A stretch of DNA of 42,343 nucleotides from Candidatus Brocadia sp. Its GTDB lineage: Bacteria; Planctomycetota; Brocadiia; Brocadiales; Brocadiaceae. Under the pieces are notes generated by a model. That model worked only from the letters and a program-made list of their open reading frames with translations, was not told the origin of the DNA and ran no database searches. Location of the stretch: assembly GCA_013360945.1 (NCBI GenBank), contig JABWAQ010000018.1:1-42343 (forward strand), given 5' to 3'. The position numbers were made by a program, and so were the translations under genes. This document shows positions 7,206 through 16,617 of the stretch, in pieces (positions within the stretch are counted from its first letter, which is position 1; every line of letters starts with the position of its first letter).

Positions 7206-8462
7206 TTATTGGGCACCTAGTCCCTGCATTAATTTTATTAACGGTACAAACATAGCAATCACGATGAAGCCAACTGATCCGCCAAGAAATACAATCATAA
7301 TCGGTTCTATCAGACTGATCATAGTTTCGACAGCCCGGTCGACTTCATCATCGTAATTATTGGCTACTTTTGTGAGCATCTTATCCAATTCCCCCGTTTC
7401 TTCTCCTACCTCCACCATATTAACTACCATTTCATTGCAAACCTTAGCGGCGCGGAGAGGTTTCGCAATACTTTCTCCACTCCGTATGCTATCGTGGATA
7501 CGTTGGATGGCCTGCGCCATTGCCGCATTTCCTGTAGCATCTTTGACATTATTGAGGGCATCCAAGATAGGCACTCCACTGGAAGTCAAGGTCGCAAGCG
7601 TGCGCGTGAATCTTGAAACGGTAGATTTGTTTATTATCGTTCCAAAGATGGGTAATTTAAATTTGGTTTTGTCTATGAACAATCGTACTTTTCTTATTTT
7701 TCCGGCAATCTTATAAAGAATAAGGATGCCAAAAGGTACAGAGGGGATAAGCATCCATTGTGTCTTTAATATCAAACTAAAAGTAATAAGCATCTTGGTG
7801 GGTGTAGGCAGCTCCAAATTCAATTCTTCAAAGATCTTTGCAAAATTTGGTATGATGAAAATCATAAGGCCGATTAAGATCGCCGCTGCAACAATGGTAA
7901 CAACCGTGGGATATACCATTGCACCGACTATTTTTCTGACAAGCCGCTCTATCTTCTCGCGAAAATCGGCTAACCGTTGTAAGATAACGTCCAGTGAGCC
8001 ACTTACCTCACCTGCTCTTACAACATTGACAAACAGTTTATCAAAGACCCGCGGATGTCCACCAAGTGCCCCTGAGAGTGTATTTCCTCCCTCAATGTCT
8101 TCGATGACCTTTAATATCGTTTTTTTAAACAATCCCTTTTTCATTTGAGATGCGAGTATTTTTAAACCGCGTATAATGGGAAGACCTGCGTCCTGGAGTG
8201 TTGATAGTTGACGGGTAAAGATGGTTAATTCTTTAGATTTAACCCCACCAAAAGATAGAGATATTTCCCCTCGCTTTTTAGAGGATGTATCTGTAGCATG
8301 CGTTTCACCAGATTTCTGGCGAACGTGGATCTCTTTCATGCTGGTTGGAAAGTATCCTAGCCCGCGTATCCTTGCAATTGCCTCATCGGATGTGGAAGCC
8401 TCAATCCTGTCTTTTACTGCCTGCCCCTTGTTATCAACGGCATTATATTGAAAAATAGACAT
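7206..8462 (-). CDS. pilC: Type IV pilus / type II secretion inner-membrane platform protein
   Basis: A 418-residue GspF/PilC family protein of the usual length. Residues 1-55 form the small N-terminal domain (FQYNAVDNKGQAVKD). Two T2SSF repeats follow, at about residues 80-205 (FTRQLSTLQDAGLPI) and 282-405 (FTRTLATLTSSGVPI). Each carries the conserved EVSGSLD or EETGELD motif and a hydrophobic membrane segment. It forms the membrane base against which the PilB ATPase pushes pilin subunits into the pilus. It lies between the second pilB gene and the pilins, 49 bp after the former. Confidence 0.92.
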   Translation of the reverse strand: MSIFQYNAVDNKGQAVKDRIEASTSDEAIARIRGLGYFPTSMKEIHVRQKSGETHATDTSSKKRGEISLSFGGVKSKELTIFTRQLSTLQDAGLPIIRGLKILASQMKKGLFKKTILKVIEDIEGGNTLSGALGGHPRVFDKLFVNVVRAGEVSGSLDVILQRLADFREKIERLVRKIVGAMVYPTVVTIVAAAILIGLMIFIIPNFAKIFEELNLELPTPTKMLITFSLILKTQWMLIPSVPFGILILYKIAGKIRKVRLFIDKTKFKLPIFGTIINKSTVSRFTRTLATLTSSGVPILDALNNVKDATGNAAMAQAIQRIHDSIRSGESIAKPLRAAKVCNEMVVNMVEVGEETGELDKMLTKVANNYDDEVDRAVETMISLIEPIMIVFLGGSVGFIVIAMFVPLIKLMQGLGAQ

Positions 8463-8511
8463 CGGTAAGCTCCTTCTCCTTTCATGGAAACAAGAATCGC
8501 TTATCGTGAAG

Positions 8512-10254
8512 TTACGCCAATATTGTTTCTCTTACGACTTCCTGAATCGTTGTCAATCCATTGTATACTGCTAATATTCCACTATCCCGTAAGGTCTTCA
8601 TCCCATTTATTTTTGCCGCCGTTCTGATTGCGTTCGTGTTTGCCTGTTCGGTAATTAGTCGTCGTATTTCGTTGTTCATAGCTATTATTTCAAATATCCC
8701 CATACGTCCCTTATAACCCGTTCTATTACAATTATTACAGCCTTTACCCCTGAAAAACTTTTTCCCTATGACATCTGCCGTTGTGAGGTTTAGTTCTCTT
8801 AAAGATTCTCCAGGCGGTTCGTATTCTTCCTTGCACGATACACATATCTTCCGCACTAATCTCTGGCTAATAACCGCCTCCACCGTAGAGGCGATCAGAT
8901 AGGGTTTAATCTCCATATCAATTAAACGCGTTACCGTAGTGGGCGCATCGTTCGTATGCAGTGTACTAAAAACCAGATGCCCCGTTAATGAGGCTTGTAT
9001 AGCGATTCGGGCTGATTCTTCATCCCGGATTTCACCGACAAGAATAATGTCCGGGTCTTGTCTTAAAATAGCCCTTAGACAATTTGCAAAGTCTACACCG
9101 ATCGACGGGTTTATTTGTACCTGAATGAGACCATCAATGTCGTATTCTACCGGATCTTCTGTAGTGATAATTTTTGTACCAATATCATTTAAATAATTGA
9201 GTGCCGCATATAAGGTTGTTGTTTTTCCTGAGCCGGTTGGACCTGTAACAAGTAATATTCCGTTGGGTTTATTCAATAATTGGTTCATCAATTTTAATTC
9301 TTCAGGTACAAATCCTAAGGTATCCAAATTGAGGGATACGGCTGATTTATTCAGCAGGCGCATAACAATGCTTTCCCCAAATTTTGTAGGGAGCGTAGAA
9401 ACCCGCAGATCAATGGGAGTACCCCCAACATTTAATTGAATACGTCCATCCTGAGGTAATTTGCGCTCAGAAATATCCATACCTGATATGACCTTTATTC
9501 TCGAGGCAATCGGTATTCCTAGTTGTTTTGGAGGAGAAATTTTCTCGTAAAGCATGCCATCTATGCGGTACCTGACCTTAAATCCCTCTTCAAAAGCCTC
9601 GAAGTGAATATCGCTGGCCTTGTTTAATACGGCATCCAAAAACATGAGGCCAACCCACTTCTTTACAGGAGCCGCATCGGCTATCTTCTTGAGTTCTTCA
9701 ATGTTGATATATTCGCCCTTTATAGATGCGGAACAAGACGTATCTTTTTTAAATTCTGATAATAATTGTTCTACGGATTCGTGCTTCCTGGGATAGTACT
9801 TTTCCAGGGCACGAATGATGGCATCCTTGCAGCAAAGGACCGGTTTTATCGAACACTTAAGTATTAATCGTAAATCATCTATGGTTTCAAAATTTAAGGC
9901 GTCTTCCTGGGCAATGGTGAGGATATTATCTTTCATACTTACAGGGATTATGCGATATAAGTGGGCTATGGCATGAGGTACCAAATTAATAATTTCACCC
10001 GGTATCTCCATGTCCTCTAAGTCTACGATTTCTAATCTCAGGTGTTCGCTTAATGCCTGCATAATCTGCTGATTGGTCACGTAATGAAGACTCACAAGGA
10101 TGTCTCCGAGCAACCCGCCTTTCTGTTTTTGTATGGACAGCGCTTCCTGGATTTGTTCTCCCGTGACAAACCCTTTGTCTTTCAGTAACTGTCCGAAGAG
10201 TCTTTTCTTGGCCTCTGTCTTTAAATTTGTTTTTGCTTTCTCTTGTATTTGCAT
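8512..10254 (-). CDS. PilB/GspE assembly ATPase (second copy)
   Basis: A 580-residue hexameric ATPase of the PilB/GspE family. It has an N-terminal MshEN-type region (FGQLLKDKGFVT, then GDILVSLHYVT). The N2 segment ASDIHFEAFEEGFKVRYRIDG follows near 213-233. Walker A is GPTGSGKTTTLY around residue 338, followed by an Asp box, a Walker B (DIILVGEIRDEES) and the His box STLHTND. A C-terminal zinc knuckle has Cys pairs CVSC and CNNC. It would power pilus or pseudopilus assembly at the inner membrane. A paralogue lies immediately upstream; the pair may be specialised or may form a mixed ring. Confidence 0.9.
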   Translation of the reverse strand: MQIQEKAKTNLKTEAKKRLFGQLLKDKGFVTGEQIQEALSIQKQKGGLLGDILVSLHYVTNQQIMQALSEHLRLEIVDLEDMEIPGEIINLVPHAIAHLYRIIPVSMKDNILTIAQEDALNFETIDDLRLILKCSIKPVLCCKDAIIRALEKYYPRKHESVEQLLSEFKKDTSCSASIKGEYINIEELKKIADAAPVKKWVGLMFLDAVLNKASDIHFEAFEEGFKVRYRIDGMLYEKISPPKQLGIPIASRIKVISGMDISERKLPQDGRIQLNVGGTPIDLRVSTLPTKFGESIVMRLLNKSAVSLNLDTLGFVPEELKLMNQLLNKPNGILLVTGPTGSGKTTTLYAALNYLNDIGTKIITTEDPVEYDIDGLIQVQINPSIGVDFANCLRAILRQDPDIILVGEIRDEESARIAIQASLTGHLVFSTLHTNDAPTTVTRLIDMEIKPYLIASTVEAVISQRLVRKICVSCKEEYEPPGESLRELNLTTADVIGKKFFRGKGCNNCNRTGYKGRMGIFEIIAMNNEIRRLITEQANTNAIRTAAKINGMKTLRDSGILAVYNGLTTIQEVVRETILA

Positions 10255-10293
10255 AATCGGAGTATCTATTATTAATTGAAGTCTTTGTTAAGG

Positions 10294-12045
10294 CTAATCT
10301 TCCATTCCTGTAATCCTGAACACCTCTTCTAAAGTAGTTTTGCCATCTTTCGCCTTTCTCAGCCCATCTTCTTTTAGACTTATCATTCCCTGCGTCCTGG
10401 CGACTTTTCTAATCTCGTTGGTTGCAGCCATATGATATGTCATATCACGTAAAATTTCATTTATATCCAGGAGCTCGTAAATGCCTAATCTGCCGTGATA
10501 TCCTATATTATTGCATTGCTTACACCCTTTCCCTTTATAAAAGGAAAAATCTTTTAAAGTCTCTATTTCAAATCCCATTTCTGACAATTGCTCAGGGGTA
10601 TATTTAACCGGTTCCTTACACTGGATACAAATCATCCTGATCAATCGCTGGGCCATTATCCCTTGTAAAGAAGTAGCAACAAGAAAGGGTTTTATTCCCA
10701 TGTCAATTAACCGGGTAATTGCGGAAGGGGCGTCATTTGTATGAAGCGTACTAAGGACGAGGTGCCCTGTCAAGGCAGCTGCGATGGCAGTATCTGCTGT
10801 TTCCGTATCACGAATCTCACCCACAAGGATGATATTAGGATCTTGACGAAGCATGGTTCTTAAGATAGTAGGAAATGTAAAGCCAATCTTTTCATTCACC
10901 TCACCTTGATTAACCCCTGGGAGGGTATACTCCACAGGGTCTTCCGCAGTAACGATCTTTGTGTCGGTTTTATTCAGTTCGTTGATGACCGCATATAACG
11001 TTGTTGTTTTGCCACTTCCCGTTGGGCCGGTAATCAGCAGTATGCCGTTGGGTTTCTTGATAATTGAATGAAAACGCCGGGAATCATCTTCATAAAACCC
11101 CAGATTTTTTATGTTAATGAGAGTAGACGATTTTTCAAGCAGGCGCATAACCACGCTTTCACCGTAAATAGAAGGCAGACAGGATACACGAACGTCTAAC
11201 TCTTTATTTGCGTATCTAAGACTGATACGTCCATCTTGTGGTCTCCTCTTTTCTGAAATATCAATATTGGCTAGTATCTTAATTCTGGAAATGATAGAAT
11301 CCTGAAGATGTTTGGGGAGAACATCGGCCTCCTGACATACACCATCGATACGGTACCGTATGCGCAATCTGTTGGAAAGGGGTTCTACGTGGATATCGCT
11401 GGCGCGGGAAGAAACTGCTTTATTGATAATCAAAGAAACCAGTTGAATAATGGGTCCCTCGTCTTCAACGGCTTTTGATTCTAAATTTGACCTATCCATT
11501 CTTTCAAATTCAGCCCTATGAATAGGTGTTTCGCGAACCGTAAATTCTTTCAATAAGGTATCCACGGTATCGTGGGGTTCCAGCTCAAAATATTTGCGAA
11601 TAGCACTCTTTATGTTTTCATGTGAGGCAAGAACGCATTTGATGTCTGCGTTCAGCATAAAGCGCAGGTTATCTATAAATCCAAGATCAGGTGGATGGCT
11701 TACGGCAATGGTGACGTTGCCGTTATTTTTTGAAACAGGCACGATGCAATGTTTTTTTATGAGTGGGAGGGGTAACAAATAAATCATTTCAGGTGAAATC
11801 CCGGTTTTATCCAGGTCGATTACGGGCAAATCATATTGTGTGGCGAGGCATTGAAGGATTTCCGGATAAGTCGAATACCCCAGATTTACGATAATCTCTT
11901 CGAGTCCAATGTTTTCTTTTTTTTGGGTTTCTCTGGCCTTTTCCAGTTGCTCTTTATTGATTATGCCACTGTTCAGCAAGGCATCATCTAATTGGTATAA
12001 GGAATTGTTCATGTTGAATTTGCTTGAAATATTTTGTCTGGGCAT
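10294..12045 (-). CDS. PilB/GspE assembly ATPase (first copy)
   Basis: A 583-residue ATPase with the same plan as its neighbour. An N-terminal MshEN-type domain covers residues 20-150. ASDIHVEPLSNRLRIRYRIDG is at 215-235, Walker A at about 340-348, Walker B IILVGEIRD at 405-413 and the His box at 430-437. Zinc-binding Cys pairs sit at 473/476 and 508/511. No signal or membrane segment is present, as expected for a cytoplasmic motor. It is the first gene of the minus-strand pilus operon and ends 39 bp before the second copy. An in-frame ATG at 12012 (residue 12) is an alternative start. No PilT retraction ATPase is in the window. Confidence 0.9.
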   Translation of the reverse strand: MPRQNISSKFNMNNSLYQLDDALLNSGIINKEQLEKARETQKKENIGLEEIIVNLGYSTYPEILQCLATQYDLPVIDLDKTGISPEMIYLLPLPLIKKHCIVPVSKNNGNVTIAVSHPPDLGFIDNLRFMLNADIKCVLASHENIKSAIRKYFELEPHDTVDTLLKEFTVRETPIHRAEFERMDRSNLESKAVEDEGPIIQLVSLIINKAVSSRASDIHVEPLSNRLRIRYRIDGVCQEADVLPKHLQDSIISRIKILANIDISEKRRPQDGRISLRYANKELDVRVSCLPSIYGESVVMRLLEKSSTLINIKNLGFYEDDSRRFHSIIKKPNGILLITGPTGSGKTTTLYAVINELNKTDTKIVTAEDPVEYTLPGVNQGEVNEKIGFTFPTILRTMLRQDPNIILVGEIRDTETADTAIAAALTGHLVLSTLHTNDAPSAITRLIDMGIKPFLVATSLQGIMAQRLIRMICIQCKEPVKYTPEQLSEMGFEIETLKDFSFYKGKGCKQCNNIGYHGRLGIYELLDINEILRDMTYHMAATNEIRKVARTQGMISLKEDGLRKAKDGKTTLEEVFRITGMED

Positions 12046-12106
12046 ATAAAATTCAAAAGGTCAGCTACGAATTACACTAATAAAAACGCAGTTATTTAAA
12101 TATTGC

Positions 12107-12133
12107 CTGTTACATAATGAAGGTATGTAACAG
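12107..12133. promoter_or_regulatory. 10-bp perfect inverted repeat between the pilus operon and cobT
   Basis: CTGTTACATA (12107-12116) and TATGTAACAG (12124-12133) are exact reverse complements separated by 7 bp. They sit in the 231-bp region from which the pilus operon and cobT diverge. There is no T-run, so a regulator-binding site fits better than a terminator. Which gene it controls cannot be told. Confidence 0.4.
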
Positions 12134-12276
12134 AATCACGGGATGGCATTTGATTTTCTACCTCAAAAATATCCGTTATGATGCTTATCTGATATTATCG
12201 GATAACGATTTAAAAACTTTAGACGAGAACAGATATCTTAATTTATTAACAGCCACTACTTTATAAACGCACATGC

Positions 12277-13338
12277 ATGAAACTACTTAAAAGCACTCTG
12301 GAACATGTTGAAGAGGTTCTGATAGACCCGTACGGTGATATTGAGACAAGATTTAAGGCATTTGCAATACCCAGGGGAAGCCTGGGACGACTGGAAGAAT
12401 TGGCAAAGTTATATGCCTCTGTAAAACGTGATGTAAAGTGCAGCATACGTCATAAGAAGATCTTTACCATGGCGGCCGACCACGGCGTTGTTGAAGAAAA
12501 TGTAAGTGCATTTCCACAACAGGTCACAAGTCAGATGGTGCGAAATTTCGTGGAAGGGGGGGCGGCTATCAACGTGCTTGCACGTCATGTCGGTGCGAAG
12601 GTGATTGTGGTTGACTGCGGGGTGGCATCATACCTGGAGGCCGGGTCGTGTTTAAAAATAAAGAAAATTGGTCTTGGTACAAAGAATATGGCGGTAGGTC
12701 CCGCGATGTCACGGGAAGAGGCCGTTCGGTCTATTGAGATTGGTATTGAATTGGTCGAGGAAGAACTTGAAGAAGGGCTGGATATTATCGGAACGGGAGA
12801 TATGGGGATTGCCAATACGACTCCAAGCAGCGCCATACTTGCCGTTTTAGGTCGCATGGATGTTGCTTTAGTAACCGGTCGCGGGACGGGGTTAGATGAT
12901 GAGTCATTTCAAAGAAAGATCCGCGTCATAAAAAAGGCAATCGATGTGAATCAGCCCAACCCCAGCGACCCGATAGATGTGCTGGCAAAGGTTGGAGGAT
13001 ATGAAATTGGTGGCCTTGCCGGTTTGTGTTTAGCCGCTGCACGGCATCGTGTGCCAGTAATTCTGGATGGTTTTATTTCAACGGCTGGTGCACTGATAGC
13101 CCATGCAATCGAACCCAAGGTGAACAAGTACCTGATAGCCTCCCACCTTTCAGATGAAAAGGGGCATAGGGTGATGCTAAAACTATTGAATAAAATTCCA
13201 TTATTAGACTTAAACATGAGATTGGGTGAGGGAACCGGCGCCGCATTGGGTATGAATCTTGTAGAAGCGGGAGTAAAATTATTAAATGAAATGGCCACAT
13301 TCCATGAAGCAGGGGTGTCGGAACCACGCATACGATAG
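12277..13338 (+). CDS. cobT: Nicotinate-nucleotide-dimethylbenzimidazole phosphoribosyltransferase
   Basis: A 353-residue CobT, the usual length. It transfers phosphoribose from nicotinate mononucleotide to 5,6-dimethylbenzimidazole, making alpha-ribazole phosphate for the lower ligand of cobalamin. Family landmarks are RGSLGRLEELA near residue 33, MAADHGVVEENVSAFP near 65 and GTGDMGIANTTPSSA near 173. The C-terminal GEGTGAALGM around 314 carries the catalytic Glu. The start follows a region diverging from the pilus operon. No other cobalamin gene is nearby, and I saw no cobalamin riboswitch in the leader. Confidence 0.95.
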   Translation: MKLLKSTLEHVEEVLIDPYGDIETRFKAFAIPRGSLGRLEELAKLYASVKRDVKCSIRHKKIFTMAADHGVVEENVSAFPQQVTSQMVRNFVEGGAAINVLARHVGAKVIVVDCGVASYLEAGSCLKIKKIGLGTKNMAVGPAMSREEAVRSIEIGIELVEEELEEGLDIIGTGDMGIANTTPSSAILAVLGRMDVALVTGRGTGLDDESFQRKIRVIKKAIDVNQPNPSDPIDVLAKVGGYEIGGLAGLCLAAARHRVPVILDGFISTAGALIAHAIEPKVNKYLIASHLSDEKGHRVMLKLLNKIPLLDLNMRLGEGTGAALGMNLVEAGVKLLNEMATFHEAGVSEPRIR

Positions 13339-13547
13339 AATGGATAAACAATATAGTGGCGAGACATTTGTTAAAGTTAATACAGATACATTCTTATTTA
13401 TCCGGCAAACACTTTGCCCTTACCAGAGCGATAAAACCTGATTTTTTATTGAGATTTTTCGAAAAACCAAATTGTTACTGTTCATCCATGTTCAGAATGA
13501 TGAAAAATTCTGTATATCAAAACATAATTCTTTAGAAAGGAGTTTCC

Positions 13548-14033
13548 GTGTCCAACAAACAATGGAGCAGCACACCGGCAATGCAAATCGACATAATGAA
13601 AACGTACGATGCGACAATTGAGACCAACAGGGGGGCGATCAAGATAGAATTATATCCAAAACATGCCCCCAAAACGGTCAACAACTTTGTATTCCTTGCC
13701 CGGGAGGGGTTCTATGATGGAGTATCATTTCACCGGGTAATCGATGACTTCATGATCCAGGGCGGAGATCCGACAGGCAGTGGGAGAGGCGGGCCGGGTT
13801 ACCGGTTTGAAGATGAAATAAAAGGCAATCCGCTGACCCATGATACCGGTGTGATTTCGATGGCCAATGCCGGACCGAATACCAACGGCAGTCAGTTCTT
13901 CATCACGCATTCACCACAGCCGCACCTCAATGGCAAGCATACAGTATTTGGCAAGGTAACCAGTGGTCAGGATGTAGTCAATGCTATCCGTCAAGGTGAT
14001 ATTATGACGAAGGTGACGATTAGTGAGAGTTAA
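13548..14033 (+). CDS. Cyclophilin-type peptidyl-prolyl isomerase
   Basis: This 161-residue protein catalyses cis-trans isomerisation of prolyl bonds. It has the cyclophilin core: [21 protein letters not shown] with the catalytic Arg, [20 protein letters not shown], and the [11 protein letters not shown] motif with the conserved His. There is no signal peptide, so it is probably cytoplasmic. The start is GTG at 13548, supported by AGAAAGGAG with a 5-nt spacer. An extension of about 18 residues precedes the core, and a downstream Met (residue 17) is possible but lacks a ribosome site. Confidence 0.93.
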   Translation: MSNKQWSSTPAMQIDIMKTYDATIETNRGAIKIELYPKHAPKTVNNFVFLAREGFYDGVSFHRVIDDFMIQGGDPTGSGRGGPGYRFEDEIKGNPLTHDTGVISMANAGPNTNGSQFFITHSPQPHLNGKHTVFGKVTSGQDVVNAIRQGDIMTKVTISES

Positions 14034-14362
14034 AAGTTTTTCTTCCAAGAATAAACGGGGAGTACTGAGATTTCTCAAATATTGATAGCACTACCCTGTA
14101 AATACTTCTTTTCGTATAAATTTTTGTTCGAAGTACGAAACTAAAAATTCCAACAATTTCAAAATTTAAATGATTCAAGCCATGCTTCGAATTTCTTTCA
14201 TTTGATATTAGAATTTGTTCCGGATTTCGATATTTGAATTTCAAATTCATGGGAAAAAACAAACTTCGTATTGTTGTCAACATCGCATAACCCTTTTGGT
14301 TACGGCTATGCGTGTGTCAGGCGGTCGCACGCCATTTGTTCATAACGGGCCAGAAATAAAAT
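14034..14362. repeat. Intergenic stretch with a dispersed AT-rich repeat-like segment
   Basis: No convincing gene lies in these 329 bp. From about 14100 to 14255 the sequence is made of short degenerate blocks (TTCGAATTTC, AATTTGTTCCGG, TTCGATATTTGAATTTC). It resembles an intergenic repeat I know as common in anammox and other environmental genomes. It creates a spurious minus-strand reading frame with peptides such as KFKYRNPEQ and NSKHGLNHLNFEIV. That resemblance is from memory and needs a genome search. Confidence 0.4.
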
Positions 14363-14788
14363 ATGATCCGGATTACACGTACTATTTCAATTGATGAGGA
14401 TGAAATCAGATTGGAATTCATCCGCGCTCCCGGCCCTGGAGGACAAAATGTCAACAAGGTCGCAACCGCCGTGCAACTCCGTTTCAATGTGAACAATTCT
14501 CCCTCGCTTCCCGGTGACATTCGTGAACGTCTGATTCTTATTGCCGGCCGGCGGGTCTCCCAAGACGGCGACCTCATTATTGATGCCCGCCGTTTCCGTA
14601 CACAAGAACGAAATCGGCAGGATGCGATCAAACGTCTGGTTGAATTAATTCGTAAGGCAACCGACATGCCCAAACTCAGACGAAAGACAAAACCCACATT
14701 TACATCGAAGAAACGCCGTTTGGAATCCAAACATCACAGGGGTGAGACAAAACGAATGAGACGGTCTATTCCACGTTCTGAGGACTAA
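14363..14788 (+). CDS. arfB: ArfB/YaeJ-type peptidyl-tRNA hydrolase for ribosome rescue
   Basis: The 141-residue protein has the release-factor catalytic domain with GPGGQNVNK, the GGQ at residues 26-28. It lacks the codon-recognition domains of RF1 and RF2. The C-terminus is a strongly basic tail (KLRRKTKPTFTSKKRRLESK) like the one ArfB inserts into the empty mRNA channel of stalled ribosomes. It would hydrolyse peptidyl-tRNA on non-stop complexes. It stands alone on the plus strand between a repeat-like region and a convergent exported gene. Confidence 0.92.
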   Translation: MIRITRTISIDEDEIRLEFIRAPGPGGQNVNKVATAVQLRFNVNNSPSLPGDIRERLILIAGRRVSQDGDLIIDARRFRTQERNRQDAIKRLVELIRKATDMPKLRRKTKPTFTSKKRRLESKHHRGETKRMRRSIPRSED

Positions 14789-14869
14789 CGGGTTTGTGTA
14801 AAAACATTGTAAATTAGGCCTTCGGCAATTTACACGTAGATACAAACCTTGAATTTCGGTAACGATATA

Positions 14870-15295
14870 TTATTTTGGCATGATCTTTAGCCATTCATCC
14901 ATGGTAAGCACGGGTACAATTTTTCCGGTTTGGCTGGGTACCAACGGAAGAAAAAATTCTACTGCTGCTGCATAATCGTTTGCTTCAAAGATTATAAAAT
15001 AATCATGTTCTGTTACAGTCACATATGCTCCCAGTATTATTATGCCTTTTTCTTCGGCTAATTTTTTTCCTTCCCAGAACTTGCTCAGCATCTTTGCGCC
15101 ATCACCGCTCCTTCCGGGACAATTTTCCGGAGTATGTGTCCAGTGTGCTACGTAAAGTGTTCTTTTTTCAGCGACGCTGACAGCCCACCCATGTTCCTTT
15201 TCATGATGATTGGCATATATATTATTATGACTGCTGAAAATCATGAACGTAAACATGACAAATACAATAAACATTATAATCCTTCTTTTCTTCAC
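14870..15295 (-). CDS. Exported small protein with a GYD/DUF3303-like domain
   Basis: The protein has a Sec signal peptide (KKRRIIMFIVFVMFTFMIFSSHNNIYA). The roughly 110-residue mature region has strands and helices in a ferredoxin-like order: LYVAHWTHTPENCP, AEEKGIIILGAYVTVTEHDYFIIFEA, AAVEFFLPL, VPVLTMDEWLKI. This resembles DUF3303/GYD alpha-beta barrel proteins, which are usually cytoplasmic and of unknown role. The export signal is therefore unusual. It contains one Cys (in ENCPGRSG). It is separate from the NDH-2 gene upstream (about 110 bp). Confidence 0.65.
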   Translation of the reverse strand: MKKRRIIMFIVFVMFTFMIFSSHNNIYANHHEKEHGWAVSVAEKRTLYVAHWTHTPENCPGRSGDGAKMLSKFWEGKKLAEEKGIIILGAYVTVTEHDYFIIFEANDYAAAVEFFLPLVPSQTGKIVPVLTMDEWLKIMPK

Positions 15296-15408
15296 TGGGT
15301 CTTTCCTCCTTTTCAGTAAGTTTCAGTGCTTGATTGGAATAATACGCAATATTTATCATATTATCACGAGGTTTTATTTTGTACTATCGCCGATCAATAG
15401 AATATCTG

Positions 15409-16617
15409 TTAATATGTTATCCAATTCCTACTCTCTTTTCTCAATAGAAAGACGTGTTTTTCCTGAACGGCTGTTTTAAGAAGACTTCCTAAAAAACCGA
15501 CAAATGTAATTTTCTTCAGGAAGGGCAGGGCTAGCCATCCCACAGCAAGGTGACGTCCCAGGCTGACGACCTCGCCCAAGACCTTTGGATGGTACGGTTT
15601 CCGTACGCCCGCAAAAATATCGGCATAAATATTGTGCGCTACTAGTCGTCCTTGCTGCAATGCAAACTGGGCAGCAGCAGGAACAGGTTTTCCTGTTATA
15701 GGATTTATTGCAAGGGCATTATCACCAATGGCATAAATAAAAGGATAATCTTCCGCCCGAAGGAACTTATCAACAATAATACGCCCGGATTGTCCGATTT
15801 TCAACCCACTTTCTCTTGCAAGCTCACCGATGCGAATTCCTCCTGTCCAAATTAAAGTTTTTGTTTTCAAAACTTCACCTGAAGAAAGGGTTGCAGTGTC
15901 CGGTGTTCGGCCAATGATTTTTGATTTTGGTATGATTTTTACACCCTTTTCAAGGAGGTTCTTATGAATATGCGTTGCAAAGGATTCATCCATTCTCCGG
16001 ACTATGCGGCTACCCGATTCAACAATGATGATTTCAACCTCTTGAGGGTTCACATGAGAGCTGCGGATGCACTTTGCTGCATGGTCTGCAAGTTCAGCAG
16101 CGAACTCTACCCCTGACAAACCACCGCCACCGATGACAAATCGGAGCATATCTCTTCGCCGCTCTTCAACCGGTTCTGATGCCGCATGAGTGCAGAGTTT
16201 ACTAATATATTTATATATCTGCTGAGCGTCTTCCAAAGTCTGAAGTGGAAAGCAGTTTTCCTGCAATCCAGGGATATTGTAAAAATTTACCTCACTACCC
16301 AGCGCTATTGCGATATAATCAAATGGCAAAGTACCATCTTCCATAGAAACAACGTGCTGAATAGGGTCAATTCTGGTCGCTTCCCCAAGATGAAAAAAAA
16401 TATTTTGTCTTCGTATAATACGTTTGATAGGAATGGATATCTCTGTCTTTCGAACAGCTGCCTCATGCAATTGTGTCTTGAGCGTATGGTAAGGGTTTCT
16501 ATCAATAAGATGTATCTGATATTCAGGATGTTGACGGAACAACTTTGCCAACCTCAATGCAGCGGTAATTCCCCCGTAGCCTGCTCCCATGACAACAATA
16601 TTCTTTTTGATTTCCAT
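15409..16617 (-). CDS. ndh: Type II NADH:quinone oxidoreductase (NDH-2)
   Basis: A 402-residue flavoprotein that oxidises NADH at the membrane surface and reduces quinone without pumping protons. The N-terminal FAD-binding motif is VMGAGYGGITAAL (residues 9-21). The NADH-binding motif is FVIGGGGLSGVEFAAELADH near 170. The second FAD motif IYAIGDNALAINP is near 300, followed by PAAAQFALQQG. A hydrophobic C-terminal region may hold it to the membrane. It lies on the same strand as the ClC/hemerythrin/HAO block but 419 bp further on, so it probably has its own promoter. Confidence 0.9.
   Translation of the reverse strand: MEIKKNIVVMGAGYGGITAALRLAKLFRQHPEYQIHLIDRNPYHTLKTQLHEAAVRKTEISIPIKRIIRRQNIFFHLGEATRIDPIQHVVSMEDGTLPFDYIAIALGSEVNFYNIPGLQENCFPLQTLEDAQQIYKYISKLCTHAASEPVEERRRDMLRFVIGGGGLSGVEFAAELADHAAKCIRSSHVNPQEVEIIIVESGSRIVRRMDESFATHIHKNLLEKGVKIIPKSKIIGRTPDTATLSSGEVLKTKTLIWTGGIRIGELARESGLKIGQSGRIIVDKFLRAEDYPFIYAIGDNALAINPITGKPVPAAAQFALQQGRLVAHNIYADIFAGVRKPYHPKVLGEVVSLGRHLAVGWLALPFLKKITFVGFLGSLLKTAVQEKHVFLLRKESRNWITY

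Noticed and set aside
14020..14283. Minus-strand 87-residue frame with KFKYRNPEQ and NSKHGLNHLNFEIV
   Set aside because: This matches the translation of a common AT-rich intergenic repeat, and overlaps the cyclophilin end; not a gene.
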